Below, piece by piece: positions 27,199 through 35,889 of a stretch of 50,514 nt of DNA (positions within the stretch are counted from its first letter, which is position 1; every line of letters starts with the position of its first letter). Where the stretch lies: NCBI GenBank assembly GCA_903928055.1, contig CAIYPG010000157.1, positions 1 to 50,514 of the forward strand, written 5' to 3'. Under the pieces are notes generated by a model. It had not been told where the DNA came from, did not search any database, and saw only the letters and a program-made list of their open reading frames with translations. This DNA comes from an uncultured beta proteobacterium (GTDB lineage: Bacteria > Pseudomonadota > Gammaproteobacteria > Burkholderiales > SG8-39). A program made the translations under genes and the position numbers.

Positions 27199-27275
27199 GA
27201 TTTATTGCTGATTACAATAAATCAATAAATTCCTATGGATGGATGCAAATATTATTATTCTGATAATAATGTTGC
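27199..27275. repeat. AT-rich intergenic island B with inverted repeats
   Basis: In the 138-bp convergent gap between the GGDEF-EAL gene and pepN. The first repeat is GATTTATTG (27199-27207) with CAATAAATC (27215-27223), loop CTGATTA. The second is ATTATTAT (27251-27258) with ATAATAAT (27263-27270), flanked by GCAA and TTGC. The 11-mer CTGATTACAAT starts at 27208 and the near copy CTGATAATAAT at 27260. They may be weak terminators; see islands A and C. Confidence 0.5.
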
Positions 27276-27323
27276 AGGTGGTCTGCCGAAGGTGGCCACG
27301 GGTGACTGCGTGCCACGCCGTGT

Positions 27324-29978
27324 TCAGCCCAGCGCCCGCGTAACGATTTCCGCCACATCCTTCGACAGGCCCGCCGTGGCCTGGATGCGCTCCAGCGCGG
27401 CGCGTGCGTGCTGCTGGCGGTTTGCATCAAAGCGTTTCCAGCGATCGAAGCTGCGCGCCACGCGTGCCGCAACCTGGTGGTTGAGCGCGTCGATCTCAAT
27501 GGTGCGATCGGCGGCAAACGCATAGCCCGAGCCGTCCGCCGCGTGGAAGCGCACGTGGTTCGCGCAAAAGCCGCGGATCAGCGCATACACCTTGTTCGGG
27601 TTGCGGATGTCGAAGGCCGGATGCGCGGTGAGGCGCTTCACCTCGTCCAGCGTGCCCGCCAGCCGCGAGGTGGCCTGAACGCCCAGCCATTTGTCCATCA
27701 CCAGCGGCTCGTCCTTCCACTTGGCGTAGAACGCATCGAGTGCAGTCACGCGTTCCGGGCAGTCGCAATTGGCGAGGAAGGAGAGCGCCGCCATGGCATC
27801 GGTCATGTTGTCGGCGCGCTCGAACTGCTGCACGCACAGCGCACGTATCCCTCGCGCATCGGCGGGGTCTTCGAGTTCCATCAGATAGCCGAGCGCGAGA
27901 TTCCGCAGTGCGCGCCGGCCGGCGGAGGCGGCATCCGGCGAATACGGCCCCTGTGGCGCAGCGGTGTCGCAGACCAGCAGCAGTGCGACGCGCAGGGCGC
28001 GGGCGATGTCGCGGCGCGTGGCGAGGCGCGCGGCGTGCAGGCTGTCCGGATCGACCACGTCCATCTGCTCGGCGAGGTAGGCCTCGCCCGGCAGCGACAG
28101 TGCTTCCGCGGCAAAGGCCGGGTCGCGGCCGGCATCGGCGAGGACGCGGCCGACTGCATCGATGAACAGCCCGGGCGTCTCGATGTCATTGCCGGCACGC
28201 AACGCCGCAGCGCGGCGCAGGATCAGATCACCGGCCAGGCGCTGGCCGGCTTCCCAGCGGTTGAAGGCATCGCTGTCGTCCGCCATCAGCCTGGCAAGCG
28301 CAGCTTCGTCGTAGGGGTATTTCAGGATCACCGGGGCTGAAAAGCCGCGCAGCAGCGAAGGCACCGGCTTCTCAGGGATGTCGGCGAAGGTGAAGTGCTC
28401 CACTGCCTGCTTCACGTCAAGCACGCGTTCCGTGCCTGCAGCCGCCGCTTCGTCCTCGAGTCGCAGCGGCAGTTCACTGCCGTCTGCCGCCATCAGTCCC
28501 AGCGTGAACGGGATGTGGAAGGGCTGCTTTTCCGCCTGACCGGGCGTGGGCGGGCAGGATTGCGCGATCGTGAGCGTGTAATGCCGCGTCGCGGCGTCGT
28601 AGGCGTCGCTCACCTCCAGCACCGGCGTGCCGGCCTGGTTGTACCAGCGCCTGAATTGCGCGAGGTCCGTGCCCGAGGCATCGGCCATGGCCTGCGCGAA
28701 ATCATCGCAGGTGACCGCCTGGCCGTCATGGCGCTGGAAATACAGGTCCATGCCCTTGCGGAACTTCTCCGCGCCGATCAGGGTATGGATCATGCGCACC
28801 ACTTCCGCGCCCTTGTCGTACACGGTGGAGGTGTAGAAGTTGCTGATCTCCATGTAGGCCTGCGGACGCACCGGATGCGCCATCGGGCCGGCATCCTCCG
28901 GGAACTGTGCCGCGCGCAGGCTGCGCACTTCCTGGATGCGCTGCACCGGCCGCGAATACATGTCAGCGCCGTACTCCTGGTCGCGAAATACCGTGAGGCC
29001 TTCCTTCAGCGACAGCTGGAACCAGTCGCGGCAGGTGACGCGATTGCCGGTCCAGTTGTGGAAGTACTCGTGAGCCACCACGCGGTCGAGCATCATGTAG
29101 TCGGTGTCGGTGGCGGTGTCGGAGCGTGCCAGCACGTACTTGGTGTTGAAGATGTTGAGGCCCTTGTTCTCCATGGCCCCCATGTTGAAGTCGCCCACCG
29201 CAACGATCATGTACTGGTCAAGATCCAGTTCCAGGCCGAACACGTCCTCATCCCATTTCATGGCGCGTTTCAGCGAATCCATGGCAAACGCGCACTGGTC
29301 GAGCTTGCCCGGATCGACGTAGATGGCAAGTTTTACGTTGCGTCCGGATTTGGTGGTGAAACGGTCCTCGAGCATGTCGAGCTTCGCCGCCACCATGGCA
29401 AACAGATAACAGGGTTTGGCAAACGGATCTTCCCAGCGCGCCCAGTGGAGTCCGCCATCCTCGCCGCCCGAATCGACCAGATTGCCATTGGAGAGCAGCG
29501 CGGGATATTTTTCGCGATCGGCATGGATGGTCACGGTGTAACGCGACATCACATCAGGCCGGTCCAGGAACCAGGTGATGCGCCGGAAGCCCTGTGCCTC
29601 GCACTGGGTGAAACAACCGGCGCCGGCCGCGAACAGGCCCATCAACTGCGTGTTCCTGTGCGGATCGATGCGTACCTGCGTCGACAGCGTGAAGCGCTGC
29701 GGCACGCCGGCGATCTTCAACTGCCCGCCGTCGGTTTCGTATTCGCCGGATGCGAGCACGCGGCCGTCGAGGGCGACCGACTCCAGCACGAGGTCTTCGC
29801 CATCCAGCAATAGCGGTGCGTCCGCGTGTACGGACGCCGGATTGCGCTCGAATTCGAGAGTTGCGCTTACGATGGCGTGGTCGTCGAGCAGCCGGACATC
29901 GAGTGCCACCCGTGGAATCAGGAAATCGGGGGGCGTGTAGTCCTTGAGGAAGATCGTCTGGGGTGTGGGTTCGCGCAT
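27324..29978 (-). CDS. pepN: Aminopeptidase N
   Basis: An 884-residue M1 zinc aminopeptidase for peptide turnover in the cytoplasm. The substrate motif GAMEN is at 267-271 and the zinc site HEYFHNW at 303-309, with the third ligand Glu in the following helix (LKEGLTVFRDQEY). A long C-terminal helical domain matches the E. coli PepN type in length. ATG at 29978. No signal peptide. Conserved housekeeping gene, unrelated in function to the efflux operon upstream (151-bp gap). Confidence 0.97.
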   Translation of the reverse strand: MREPTPQTIFLKDYTPPDFLIPRVALDVRLLDDHAIVSATLEFERNPASVHADAPLLLDGEDLVLESVALDGRVLASGEYETDGGQLKIAGVPQRFTLSTQVRIDPHRNTQLMGLFAAGAGCFTQCEAQGFRRITWFLDRPDVMSRYTVTIHADREKYPALLSNGNLVDSGGEDGGLHWARWEDPFAKPCYLFAMVAAKLDMLEDRFTTKSGRNVKLAIYVDPGKLDQCAFAMDSLKRAMKWDEDVFGLELDLDQYMIVAVGDFNMGAMENKGLNIFNTKYVLARSDTATDTDYMMLDRVVAHEYFHNWTGNRVTCRDWFQLSLKEGLTVFRDQEYGADMYSRPVQRIQEVRSLRAAQFPEDAGPMAHPVRPQAYMEISNFYTSTVYDKGAEVVRMIHTLIGAEKFRKGMDLYFQRHDGQAVTCDDFAQAMADASGTDLAQFRRWYNQAGTPVLEVSDAYDAATRHYTLTIAQSCPPTPGQAEKQPFHIPFTLGLMAADGSELPLRLEDEAAAAGTERVLDVKQAVEHFTFADIPEKPVPSLLRGFSAPVILKYPYDEAALARLMADDSDAFNRWEAGQRLAGDLILRRAAALRAGNDIETPGLFIDAVGRVLADAGRDPAFAAEALSLPGEAYLAEQMDVVDPDSLHAARLATRRDIARALRVALLLVCDTAAPQGPYSPDAASAGRRALRNLALGYLMELEDPADARGIRALCVQQFERADNMTDAMAALSFLANCDCPERVTALDAFYAKWKDEPLVMDKWLGVQATSRLAGTLDEVKRLTAHPAFDIRNPNKVYALIRGFCANHVRFHAADGSGYAFAADRTIEIDALNHQVAARVARSFDRWKRFDANRQQHARAALERIQATAGLSKDVAEIVTRALG

Positions 29979-30129
29979 GGCCTTGCTTGCTGTATGTGAT
30001 GAGCTGGGGGATGTGGAGTGGGGACTGGGTCGTGCCGGAAGGTATTGGACCTGCGAACAGGTGACACGTTCCCGCCCGCCTATTATGCCCGCCCCACCGC
30101 CCCTGCCGGCACGAGCCCGGAACCCGGGC

Positions 30130-31692
30130 CTAACGCACGCGCCTGCCGCTGTGCAGGCTGAATGGCGGCCTGGCCAGCCAGACGAAACCCATCAAAAAGA
30201 TCGCAATCGCCAGGGCAACCCAGTAGATGTCGTTCGTCGCCATGGTGAAAGCCTGGCGCGTCAGCAGCTGGTCCAGGGTGGCGTGGATGCGGGAGGGTTC
30301 CATGCCCATTTCACCGAGGCGGCGCATGTAGTCCTCGGTCTGTGGCGACATTGCAGTGACATGCTCGGCCAGTTGCGTGCGGTGCGTTGCCCCGCGCTGC
30401 TCCCACAGGCTCACGTAGGCGGAAATGCCGAAGCTGCCCATGACTGTGCGTGAGAAATTCTGCAATCCTGCCGCCGCGGCGAATTTGTCCGGCGTGACAT
30501 TGCTCATGCTCATGGTCATCAGCGGAGCGAAGAACATCGCGATCCCGACGCCCTGGATGAACTGCGGCATGGCAAACGTCCAGTAGTCGGCGTCGGCGGT
30601 GAAGTGCGCGCGCCAGTAGTAGGACGTGGCGAACAACCCGAAGCACAGCGTCGAGAAAATGCGCGGCTCGATGCGGTTGATGTTGCGCCCCACGAAAGGG
30701 ACGAGCATCAGCGCCATCAGCCCGGAGGGCGCAAGGACGAAGCCGGCCCACTGCGCGGTATAGCCCACATGGGTCTGCAGCCACAGCGGCAGGATGATCA
30801 TCGGCCCGCGCTGGTTGGCCACGGCCAGCCCCATGGCGATCACGGCGATCACGAAATTGCGGTTGCGGAACACCGACAGGTCAACGACCGGATGCTTGTC
30901 GGTGAGTTCCCAGACCAGGAACAGCGCAAAACCGATCACCGCCATGATGGTGAGCGTCACGATGAAGTCCGACTCGAACCAGCCGGCATGGTTGCCGGTG
31001 TCGAGCACGATCTGCAGCGAACCCACCCATACCACGAGCAATATCAATCCCACCCAGTCCAGCGGCAGGCGCACCACCTTGCTGTCGTGCCGGCCGAGCA
31101 TCCGCCATATGGTGATGCCGGCAAACAGGCTGACCGGGATGTTGACGAGGAATATCCACGACCAGCCGATGTTGTCCGTGATCCATCCACCCAGGATCGG
31201 TCCCATGACCGGGCCCACGATGGTGGTCGTTGACCAGAGTGCGAGCGCTGCGCCGCGGCGCTCCGGCGGATTGTGGGTGAGCATCAGCGCCTGCGACAGC
31301 GGCACCATGAAGCCGCCGGCCGCCCCCTGGATCACGCGAAAGAAGATCAGGCTCTCCAGGCTCCAGGCAAAGCCGCTCATCAGCGACATGCAGCCGAACA
31401 GCGATACCGCCATGAGCATGATGCGCACCTGCCCGAAGCGGCCGGCCACCCAGCCGGTCAGGGGTACGGTGATGGCCTGCGCCACGGTATATGAGGTCAC
31501 GATCCATGCGCCCTGGCTGGACGAGGCGCCGAGGAAGCCGGTGATGGCCGGCAGCGAAACATTCGTGATCGTGTTGTCCAGCACCTGCATGAAATTGATG
31601 ATGGCCAGCACCCAGGTGAGGAACGCAGTCGAGGCGACGACCGGCGCCTGCGCCGAAGGTGCTGAATCCGCCGTGGCTGCGGCTGCAGTCAT
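30130..31692 (-). CDS. emrB: Multidrug MFS efflux pump, DHA2 family (EmrB-like)
   Basis: A 520-residue, 14-helix drug/proton antiporter of the EmrB/QacA group. The first helix carries MQVLDNTITNVSLPAI (motif D1 type) and GWVAGRFGQVR the loop motif A; ALWSTTTIVGPVMGPILGGWITD is motif C. ATG at 31692 has GGAG 8 nt upstream; an in-frame ATG at 31716 is less well placed. It would form a tripartite pump with the EmrA and NodT proteins encoded just upstream. It is the last gene of the marR operon, after a 65-bp gap. Confidence 0.93.
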   Translation of the reverse strand: MTAAAATADSAPSAQAPVVASTAFLTWVLAIINFMQVLDNTITNVSLPAITGFLGASSSQGAWIVTSYTVAQAITVPLTGWVAGRFGQVRIMLMAVSLFGCMSLMSGFAWSLESLIFFRVIQGAAGGFMVPLSQALMLTHNPPERRGAALALWSTTTIVGPVMGPILGGWITDNIGWSWIFLVNIPVSLFAGITIWRMLGRHDSKVVRLPLDWVGLILLVVWVGSLQIVLDTGNHAGWFESDFIVTLTIMAVIGFALFLVWELTDKHPVVDLSVFRNRNFVIAVIAMGLAVANQRGPMIILPLWLQTHVGYTAQWAGFVLAPSGLMALMLVPFVGRNINRIEPRIFSTLCFGLFATSYYWRAHFTADADYWTFAMPQFIQGVGIAMFFAPLMTMSMSNVTPDKFAAAAGLQNFSRTVMGSFGISAYVSLWEQRGATHRTQLAEHVTAMSPQTEDYMRRLGEMGMEPSRIHATLDQLLTRQAFTMATNDIYWVALAIAIFLMGFVWLARPPFSLHSGRRVR

Positions 31693-31757
31693 TTGCGCGC
31701 TCCGCCCGCCGGACACCGTTGTGCTGGAACGGGCGGCCTGTCTGGCATTGCCGCCAC

Positions 31758-32993
31758 TCAGGGCTGCCCGGCTGCTTTTGATCCGCCGTTAGCGGGGGCT
31801 GCGCTGTTGGCGGCAATGATCGCGGCGACGCGCTGTGCCGCCTGCGCATCGGCGGCGTTGAACGCAGCGGTCTGGTTTGCCGGCTGCGTGCGCTCGGTCT
31901 TGGGCAGGCGTTCGCCGTCACGCTGATGGGTATCCACCTCGACCTGCATCGACAGCCCGAGCTGCAGCGGATGGGCGGCCAGTTCGGCCGGATCGAGCGC
32001 GATGCGCACCGGCACGCGCTGCACGATCTTGATCCAGTTGCCTGAGGCATTCTGCGGCGGCAGCAGCGCGAATGCGCCGCCTGTCCCGGCGCTGAAGCCG
32101 GCGACACGGCCGTGGTATTCGACTTCGTTCCCGTAGATGTCGGCGGTGACCTTGGCCGGCTGGCCGATCCGAAGTGCCGTGAGCTGCCGTTCCTTGAAAT
32201 TGGCATCCACCCAGGCCTGCTCGAGCGGCACCACGGTCATCAGTGCGGCACCCGGCGCCACGCGCTGGCCGACCTGCACGTTGCGCTTGGCGACATAGCC
32301 CGATACCGGCGCAGGCAGCGTCGTGCGTGCCAGGGCCAGGTAGACATCGCGCACGCGCGCGGCGGCAGCCAGCACGCTGGGATGACTTTCGACAGTGGTG
32401 CGGTCGATCAGGGTGCGGTGCGAGGTGAGCGCCTGTTCAGCAGCGTCGAGTGCCGCCTGACTGCCGGCCAGCGCATCGCGGGCGTGCTGGATTTCCTCGG
32501 CCGATACCGCGCCGCTGGCGGCGCCTTCGCGCCGGGCCAGATCCTGCTTCGTTTTGGCGAGTTCGGTGCGGCGCTGTGTCACGGTGGCCTCCAATCCCGC
32601 GGTCGAGGCCATGAGGTTGCGCACTTCGCGCACGGCGCGCGCAAGCTGCGCCTCGGCGCCGTCGAGCGCGAGGCGCGATTCGGCCTTGTCCAGTTCGATC
32701 AGTGGCTGGCCGGCCTTGACGAATTCCGTGTCGTCGGCGGCAATCGCCACGACCACGCCGGGAACCTGCGGCGTCACCTGCACGATGTTGCCGACCACGT
32801 AGGCATCCTCGGTCGACTCGCTGAAGCGGCCGATGAAGTGCCACCACGTGCCGTAGGCAATGCCAACAATGAGGAACGCCGTCAGCACGCCTGCCACGAG
32901 GCCCCGGCGTTTGCCGTTCATCGGCCGTCCTGCCAGCGCCTTCTCCGGTGCGGCCGCCGTAGCGTTCGCTGTTGTGTCACCTGCAGCGCTCAT
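31758..32993 (-). CDS. emrA: Membrane fusion protein of the efflux pump (EmrA/HlyD family)
   Basis: A 411-residue periplasmic adaptor anchored by one N-terminal helix (about residues 32-52). The lipoyl half-motif TEDAYVVGNIVQVTPQVPGVV is followed by a long coiled-coil hairpin (about 95-200) and then the second half LPAPVSGYVAKRNVQVGQRVAPG and a beta-barrel domain. The C-terminal tail is Ala-rich. It links EmrB to the outer membrane NodT-type channel. Its ATG overlaps the stop of the channel gene by 4 bp, so translation is coupled. Confidence 0.93.
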   Translation of the reverse strand: MSAAGDTTANATAAAPEKALAGRPMNGKRRGLVAGVLTAFLIVGIAYGTWWHFIGRFSESTEDAYVVGNIVQVTPQVPGVVVAIAADDTEFVKAGQPLIELDKAESRLALDGAEAQLARAVREVRNLMASTAGLEATVTQRRTELAKTKQDLARREGAASGAVSAEEIQHARDALAGSQAALDAAEQALTSHRTLIDRTTVESHPSVLAAAARVRDVYLALARTTLPAPVSGYVAKRNVQVGQRVAPGAALMTVVPLEQAWVDANFKERQLTALRIGQPAKVTADIYGNEVEYHGRVAGFSAGTGGAFALLPPQNASGNWIKIVQRVPVRIALDPAELAAHPLQLGLSMQVEVDTHQRDGERLPKTERTQPANQTAAFNAADAQAAQRVAAIIAANSAAPANGGSKAAGQP

Positions 32994-34498
32994 TGTCCTT
33001 CTCCTTTTTCCTGTCGCGCCTGTGCTGGCGGCGTCGATTGCGACATGTCCGCTTCATTGAATCCGCCGCCCAGCGCCTCGGTGAGGCGGATGGCCGCATC
33101 GAAGCGGCGTGCGCGCAGCGCAGCCAGCCTTGTCCGGTAATCCAGCAACTGCATCTCCGAGCCGAGCAGCGCAATGCGGTTGATCAGTCCGCGCTGAAAG
33201 CGTGTCTGTATCAGCCGATGGGCCTCGTCCGCCGCGGCGAGTGCCTGCTCGGTTTCGTCGCGCTGTGCGTCGATGGAGCGCAGGCTGGCGACCTCGTCGA
33301 CGACCTCGCGCAGCGCATCGACGATCAGCGCGTTGTAGCGCTCCACGCTGGCGTCATAGTCGGCGTCGCGCATGGCCAGGGTGCCTTTCAGGCGTGCGCT
33401 GCCAAACAGCGGCAGGCGCACCGCGGGCCCCAGCGCATACGTGTAGCCGCCCGAGCGGAACAGGTTGCCCAAGCCGATGCTCTGCAGGCCGATGGACGCG
33501 GCAAGGTTGATGTTCGGGTAGAAGTCGGCTTTTGCCGCATCGATGTCCTTCCGGGCGGCCTCAATGCGCCAGCGGCTGGCGATGACATCCGCACGGCGTC
33601 CCACCAGGTCGGCGGGCAGGGTCGAGGGGAGGGCAGCATCGGCGAGATCCTGCAGGCGCGGTGCCAGGATCGCCGCGCCGCGGTCCGGCCCCTTGCCGAG
33701 CAGCGCGGCAAGCTGGTTCCGGGTGAGCGTGATCGCATCCTCGACCTGCAGGATGCGCGCACGCGCCGCCGGAATCTCCGCTTCCGAGAGTTTCGAGTCA
33801 ATCGCGGTGTCGAGTCCGCTCGCCATGCGCTCGCGCGTCAGCGAGAGAAGGGCCTGGTGCTGCGACAGCGTCGTCTGCTCGATGTCGAGCCGGTCAAAAT
33901 TCAGCGCCAGTTGGACGTAGGTGCGCGCCACTGCGGCGGACAGTGCGAGCCGCGCAGCATGCGTGTCCGCCTCGGTGGCCTTCAGTCGTCCGAGCTCGGC
34001 GTCCAGCGTATTGCGGTTCCTGTCCCAGAAATCCATCTCGCGGCTGAAATCGAAGGAGGGGTGGTACACCGTGATATCGCGTCCGGCGAGGGTGGCCGAG
34101 CTGGTGCCACGAGTGGAGGCGCGCTGGCGCGAGATGTCTCCGCCGACACTGCTGGCGATGCCAAAGCGCGATGCGGCGATGTCCACGGCGGCGGCAACGG
34201 TTTCCACGCGCGTGCGCGCGATCTGCAGCGACGGGTTGTCCTTAAGTGCCTCCGCGATCAGGGCATCGAGTTGGGCATCGCCCAGTGAGCGCCACCACTC
34301 CCGATCCGGCCATGTCGCAGGAGACAGGTGCACGCCGGCCAGGGTGTCCGCCGCGGCCAGGGCGGCAGGGTCCCTGCGCTGTGATTTCGGCTCGATGCCG
34401 CTGGAACTGACGCATCCGGCGATGAAGGCCGTGCACGCCACGGCCAGCGCCGCGCCGCAGATGCTCAGGCTGCGTGCTTCCCGGGTTCGGTCAGCCAT
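32990..34498 (-). CDS. Outer membrane efflux channel lipoprotein, NodT family
   Basis: A 502-residue TolC-like protein. The signal ends in the lipobox FIAGC, with lipidated Cys at 29. Two homologous outer-membrane efflux repeats follow, with PSLQIARTRVETV, QTTLSQHQALLSL, SRWRIEAARKDIDAAKADFYPNINLAAS and RFQRGLINRIALLGSEMQLLDYR. It would be the exit duct of the EmrAB pump. Start overlaps the marR stop by 8 bp, and stop overlaps the emrA start by 4 bp. Confidence 0.93.
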   Translation of the reverse strand: MADRTREARSLSICGAALAVACTAFIAGCVSSSGIEPKSQRRDPAALAAADTLAGVHLSPATWPDREWWRSLGDAQLDALIAEALKDNPSLQIARTRVETVAAAVDIAASRFGIASSVGGDISRQRASTRGTSSATLAGRDITVYHPSFDFSREMDFWDRNRNTLDAELGRLKATEADTHAARLALSAAVARTYVQLALNFDRLDIEQTTLSQHQALLSLTRERMASGLDTAIDSKLSEAEIPAARARILQVEDAITLTRNQLAALLGKGPDRGAAILAPRLQDLADAALPSTLPADLVGRRADVIASRWRIEAARKDIDAAKADFYPNINLAASIGLQSIGLGNLFRSGGYTYALGPAVRLPLFGSARLKGTLAMRDADYDASVERYNALIVDALREVVDEVASLRSIDAQRDETEQALAAADEAHRLIQTRFQRGLINRIALLGSEMQLLDYRTRLAALRARRFDAAIRLTEALGGGFNEADMSQSTPPAQARQEKGEGQ

Positions 34499-34934
34499 TG
34501 GCGCTCAACCGTCCGAGAAAATTGATCAGCTGTTTTACCTCCGCCTGCGTGAAACCGTGCAGCAGGCGGTTGAGCACCGTCACGAGCGCCTTGATGATCT
34601 TCGGCCGCAGCGCCTTGCCCGATGTGGTCAGTTCGATCTGGATGCTGCGCCGGTCGCCGGGAGTGGGCACGCGGCGCAGGAAGCCCTTGCGTTCCAGCCG
34701 GTCGAGCAGGCGGGTCATGCCGCCCGGGTCGTAGCGCATGAGCTTGCACAGGTCGCCTGCGGTGCTGGCGTTGCCGTCGGCGATGTTGAGGATCACCGCC
34801 CACTGCGATGAGCTGATGTCGTAGGGCGCGAGTTCCTGTTCCAGCGCGAGGATGAAGGTCTTGCGCGCGCGCCCGAGGAAGAAACCGGCGGCTTCGCGCG
34901 GACGGAAGGTTTTTGTATCGTAAATGCCGGCCAA
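34491..34934 (-). CDS. MarR-family transcriptional regulator of the efflux operon
   Basis: A 147-residue winged-helix repressor of the MarR/EmrR type, first gene of the operon marR-nodT-emrA-emrB. DNA-binding part: SSQWAVILNIADGNASTAGDLCKLMRYDPGGMTRLLDRLERKGFLRRVPTPGDRRS. It is likely released from DNA by drug-like phenolic ligands. The start is TTG at 34934, the first usable codon after an in-frame stop. Its own promoter contains a perfect palindrome (34973-34990), so autoregulation is the simplest model. Confidence 0.92.
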   Translation of the reverse strand: MAGIYDTKTFRPREAAGFFLGRARKTFILALEQELAPYDISSSQWAVILNIADGNASTAGDLCKLMRYDPGGMTRLLDRLERKGFLRRVPTPGDRRSIQIELTTSGKALRPKIIKALVTVLNRLLHGFTQAEVKQLINFLGRLSANG

Positions 34935-34968
34935 GGACGCACCACGACAGGAAGTTCAGGAGTGCGTC

Positions 34969-34997
34969 AATTTACTTGCCTAGGCAAGTATTGTCAA
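34969..34997 (-). promoter_or_regulatory. Promoter of the marR-efflux operon with embedded MarR operator
   Basis: On the minus strand a consensus -35 TTGACA (34992-34997) is followed by exactly 17 bp and then the -10 TAAATT (34969-34974). The spacer holds most of the 18-bp perfect palindrome TACTTGCCTAGGCAAGTA (34973-34990). Bound repressor would cover the -10 and block the polymerase. The start codon is about 35 bp downstream of the -10. Confidence 0.85.
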
Positions 34998-35097
34998 AGC
35001 AGGGATCAGACTCTGGTTCTCGTTCGGTCAAAATTCCGAACGGCGGGACGGAGCATTCCGGCGCAGCTGGAGCGTTCATTGCCTGGCAGGGAACGGC

Positions 35098-35889
35098 TCA
35101 GTCTTTTTCCGATTTGCTCCTGTTCCTGCCGGGACTGCCAAGTTCGGACGAAATGCGCGCGGCGGCGTTCTGAACGACCTTCGCCGCAGGCGAGTCCGGA
35201 TCGTTGATGATGCTGCGCCGGTTCCCGCTTGCTGCAATGCACGCGACGACTTCATCACCGTCGAAGATGGGACATGCGATTACCCGCAGGTCATCATCAA
35301 TGCCGTCGCGGATGGCAATTTTCTGCTGGCGTATCCGGGCGTACTCGAGATTGTTCTGGTCGGCATTCAGGAAGGCGTTGAATACGGTGTAATGCGCGCC
35401 GTCGACGCGCAGTCGCGAACCGATGCGCATGCTGCGGTAGATGGTGCGGCGCGGTGCTTCGGCCACGCGCATCACCACGGCCGCTTCTCCGTCCCAGACC
35501 GACAGGGCAATGGTTTCGTTCAACCGGTCGGCGACTTCGATCAGGTAGGGTGCGGCGATCTCGATAACATGCAGGCCGGCCTGGGCAACCCGTGCCAGCC
35601 CGACCAGTCGCGTACCCAGGGAATAGCGTCCGGTCGCCACGTCATAGTTGAGAAGCCCGCAATGCCGCAGTGACATGGCGTAGCGGTGAGTCGTTGCCTT
35701 GCCCATGCCGAACAGGCGCGTCATTTCATTCAATGACATCTCCGGGCGCTGCAGGTTAAACAGGCTGAGGATGCGCATCGCCCGGGAAATCGCCTGTATG
35801 GGTGCGCGGTCTTCGTCGGCCCCGGTTTCTCCGTTGGTGTCGGGTTTCAGGTCGTCAGAATGAATGGCAGCAGAGTCGGGTGTGTTCAT
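35098..35889 (-). CDS. IclR-family transcriptional regulator
   Basis: A 263-residue regulator. The N-terminal winged helix (about 30-90) shows QAISRAMRILSLFNLQRPEMSLNEMTRLFGMGKATTHRY, and the effector domain (about 105-255) has the typical LVGLARVAQAG... IEVADRLNETIAL and ACPIFDGDEVVACIAASG. Its ATG at 35889 directly follows the TAA of the Bug gene, so the two are co-transcribed. It probably governs the divergent amidohydrolase/bicupin pair. The ligand is unknown. Confidence 0.9.
   Translation of the reverse strand: MNTPDSAAIHSDDLKPDTNGETGADEDRAPIQAISRAMRILSLFNLQRPEMSLNEMTRLFGMGKATTHRYAMSLRHCGLLNYDVATGRYSLGTRLVGLARVAQAGLHVIEIAAPYLIEVADRLNETIALSVWDGEAAVVMRVAEAPRRTIYRSMRIGSRLRVDGAHYTVFNAFLNADQNNLEYARIRQQKIAIRDGIDDDLRVIACPIFDGDEVVACIAASGNRRSIINDPDSPAAKVVQNAAARISSELGSPGRNRSKSEKD

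Noticed and set aside
28395..29813. Long open frame on the plus strand opposite pepN
   Set aside because: It is antisense to a certain aminopeptidase gene and has the His/Arg/Ala-rich composition expected of GC-rich shadow frames.
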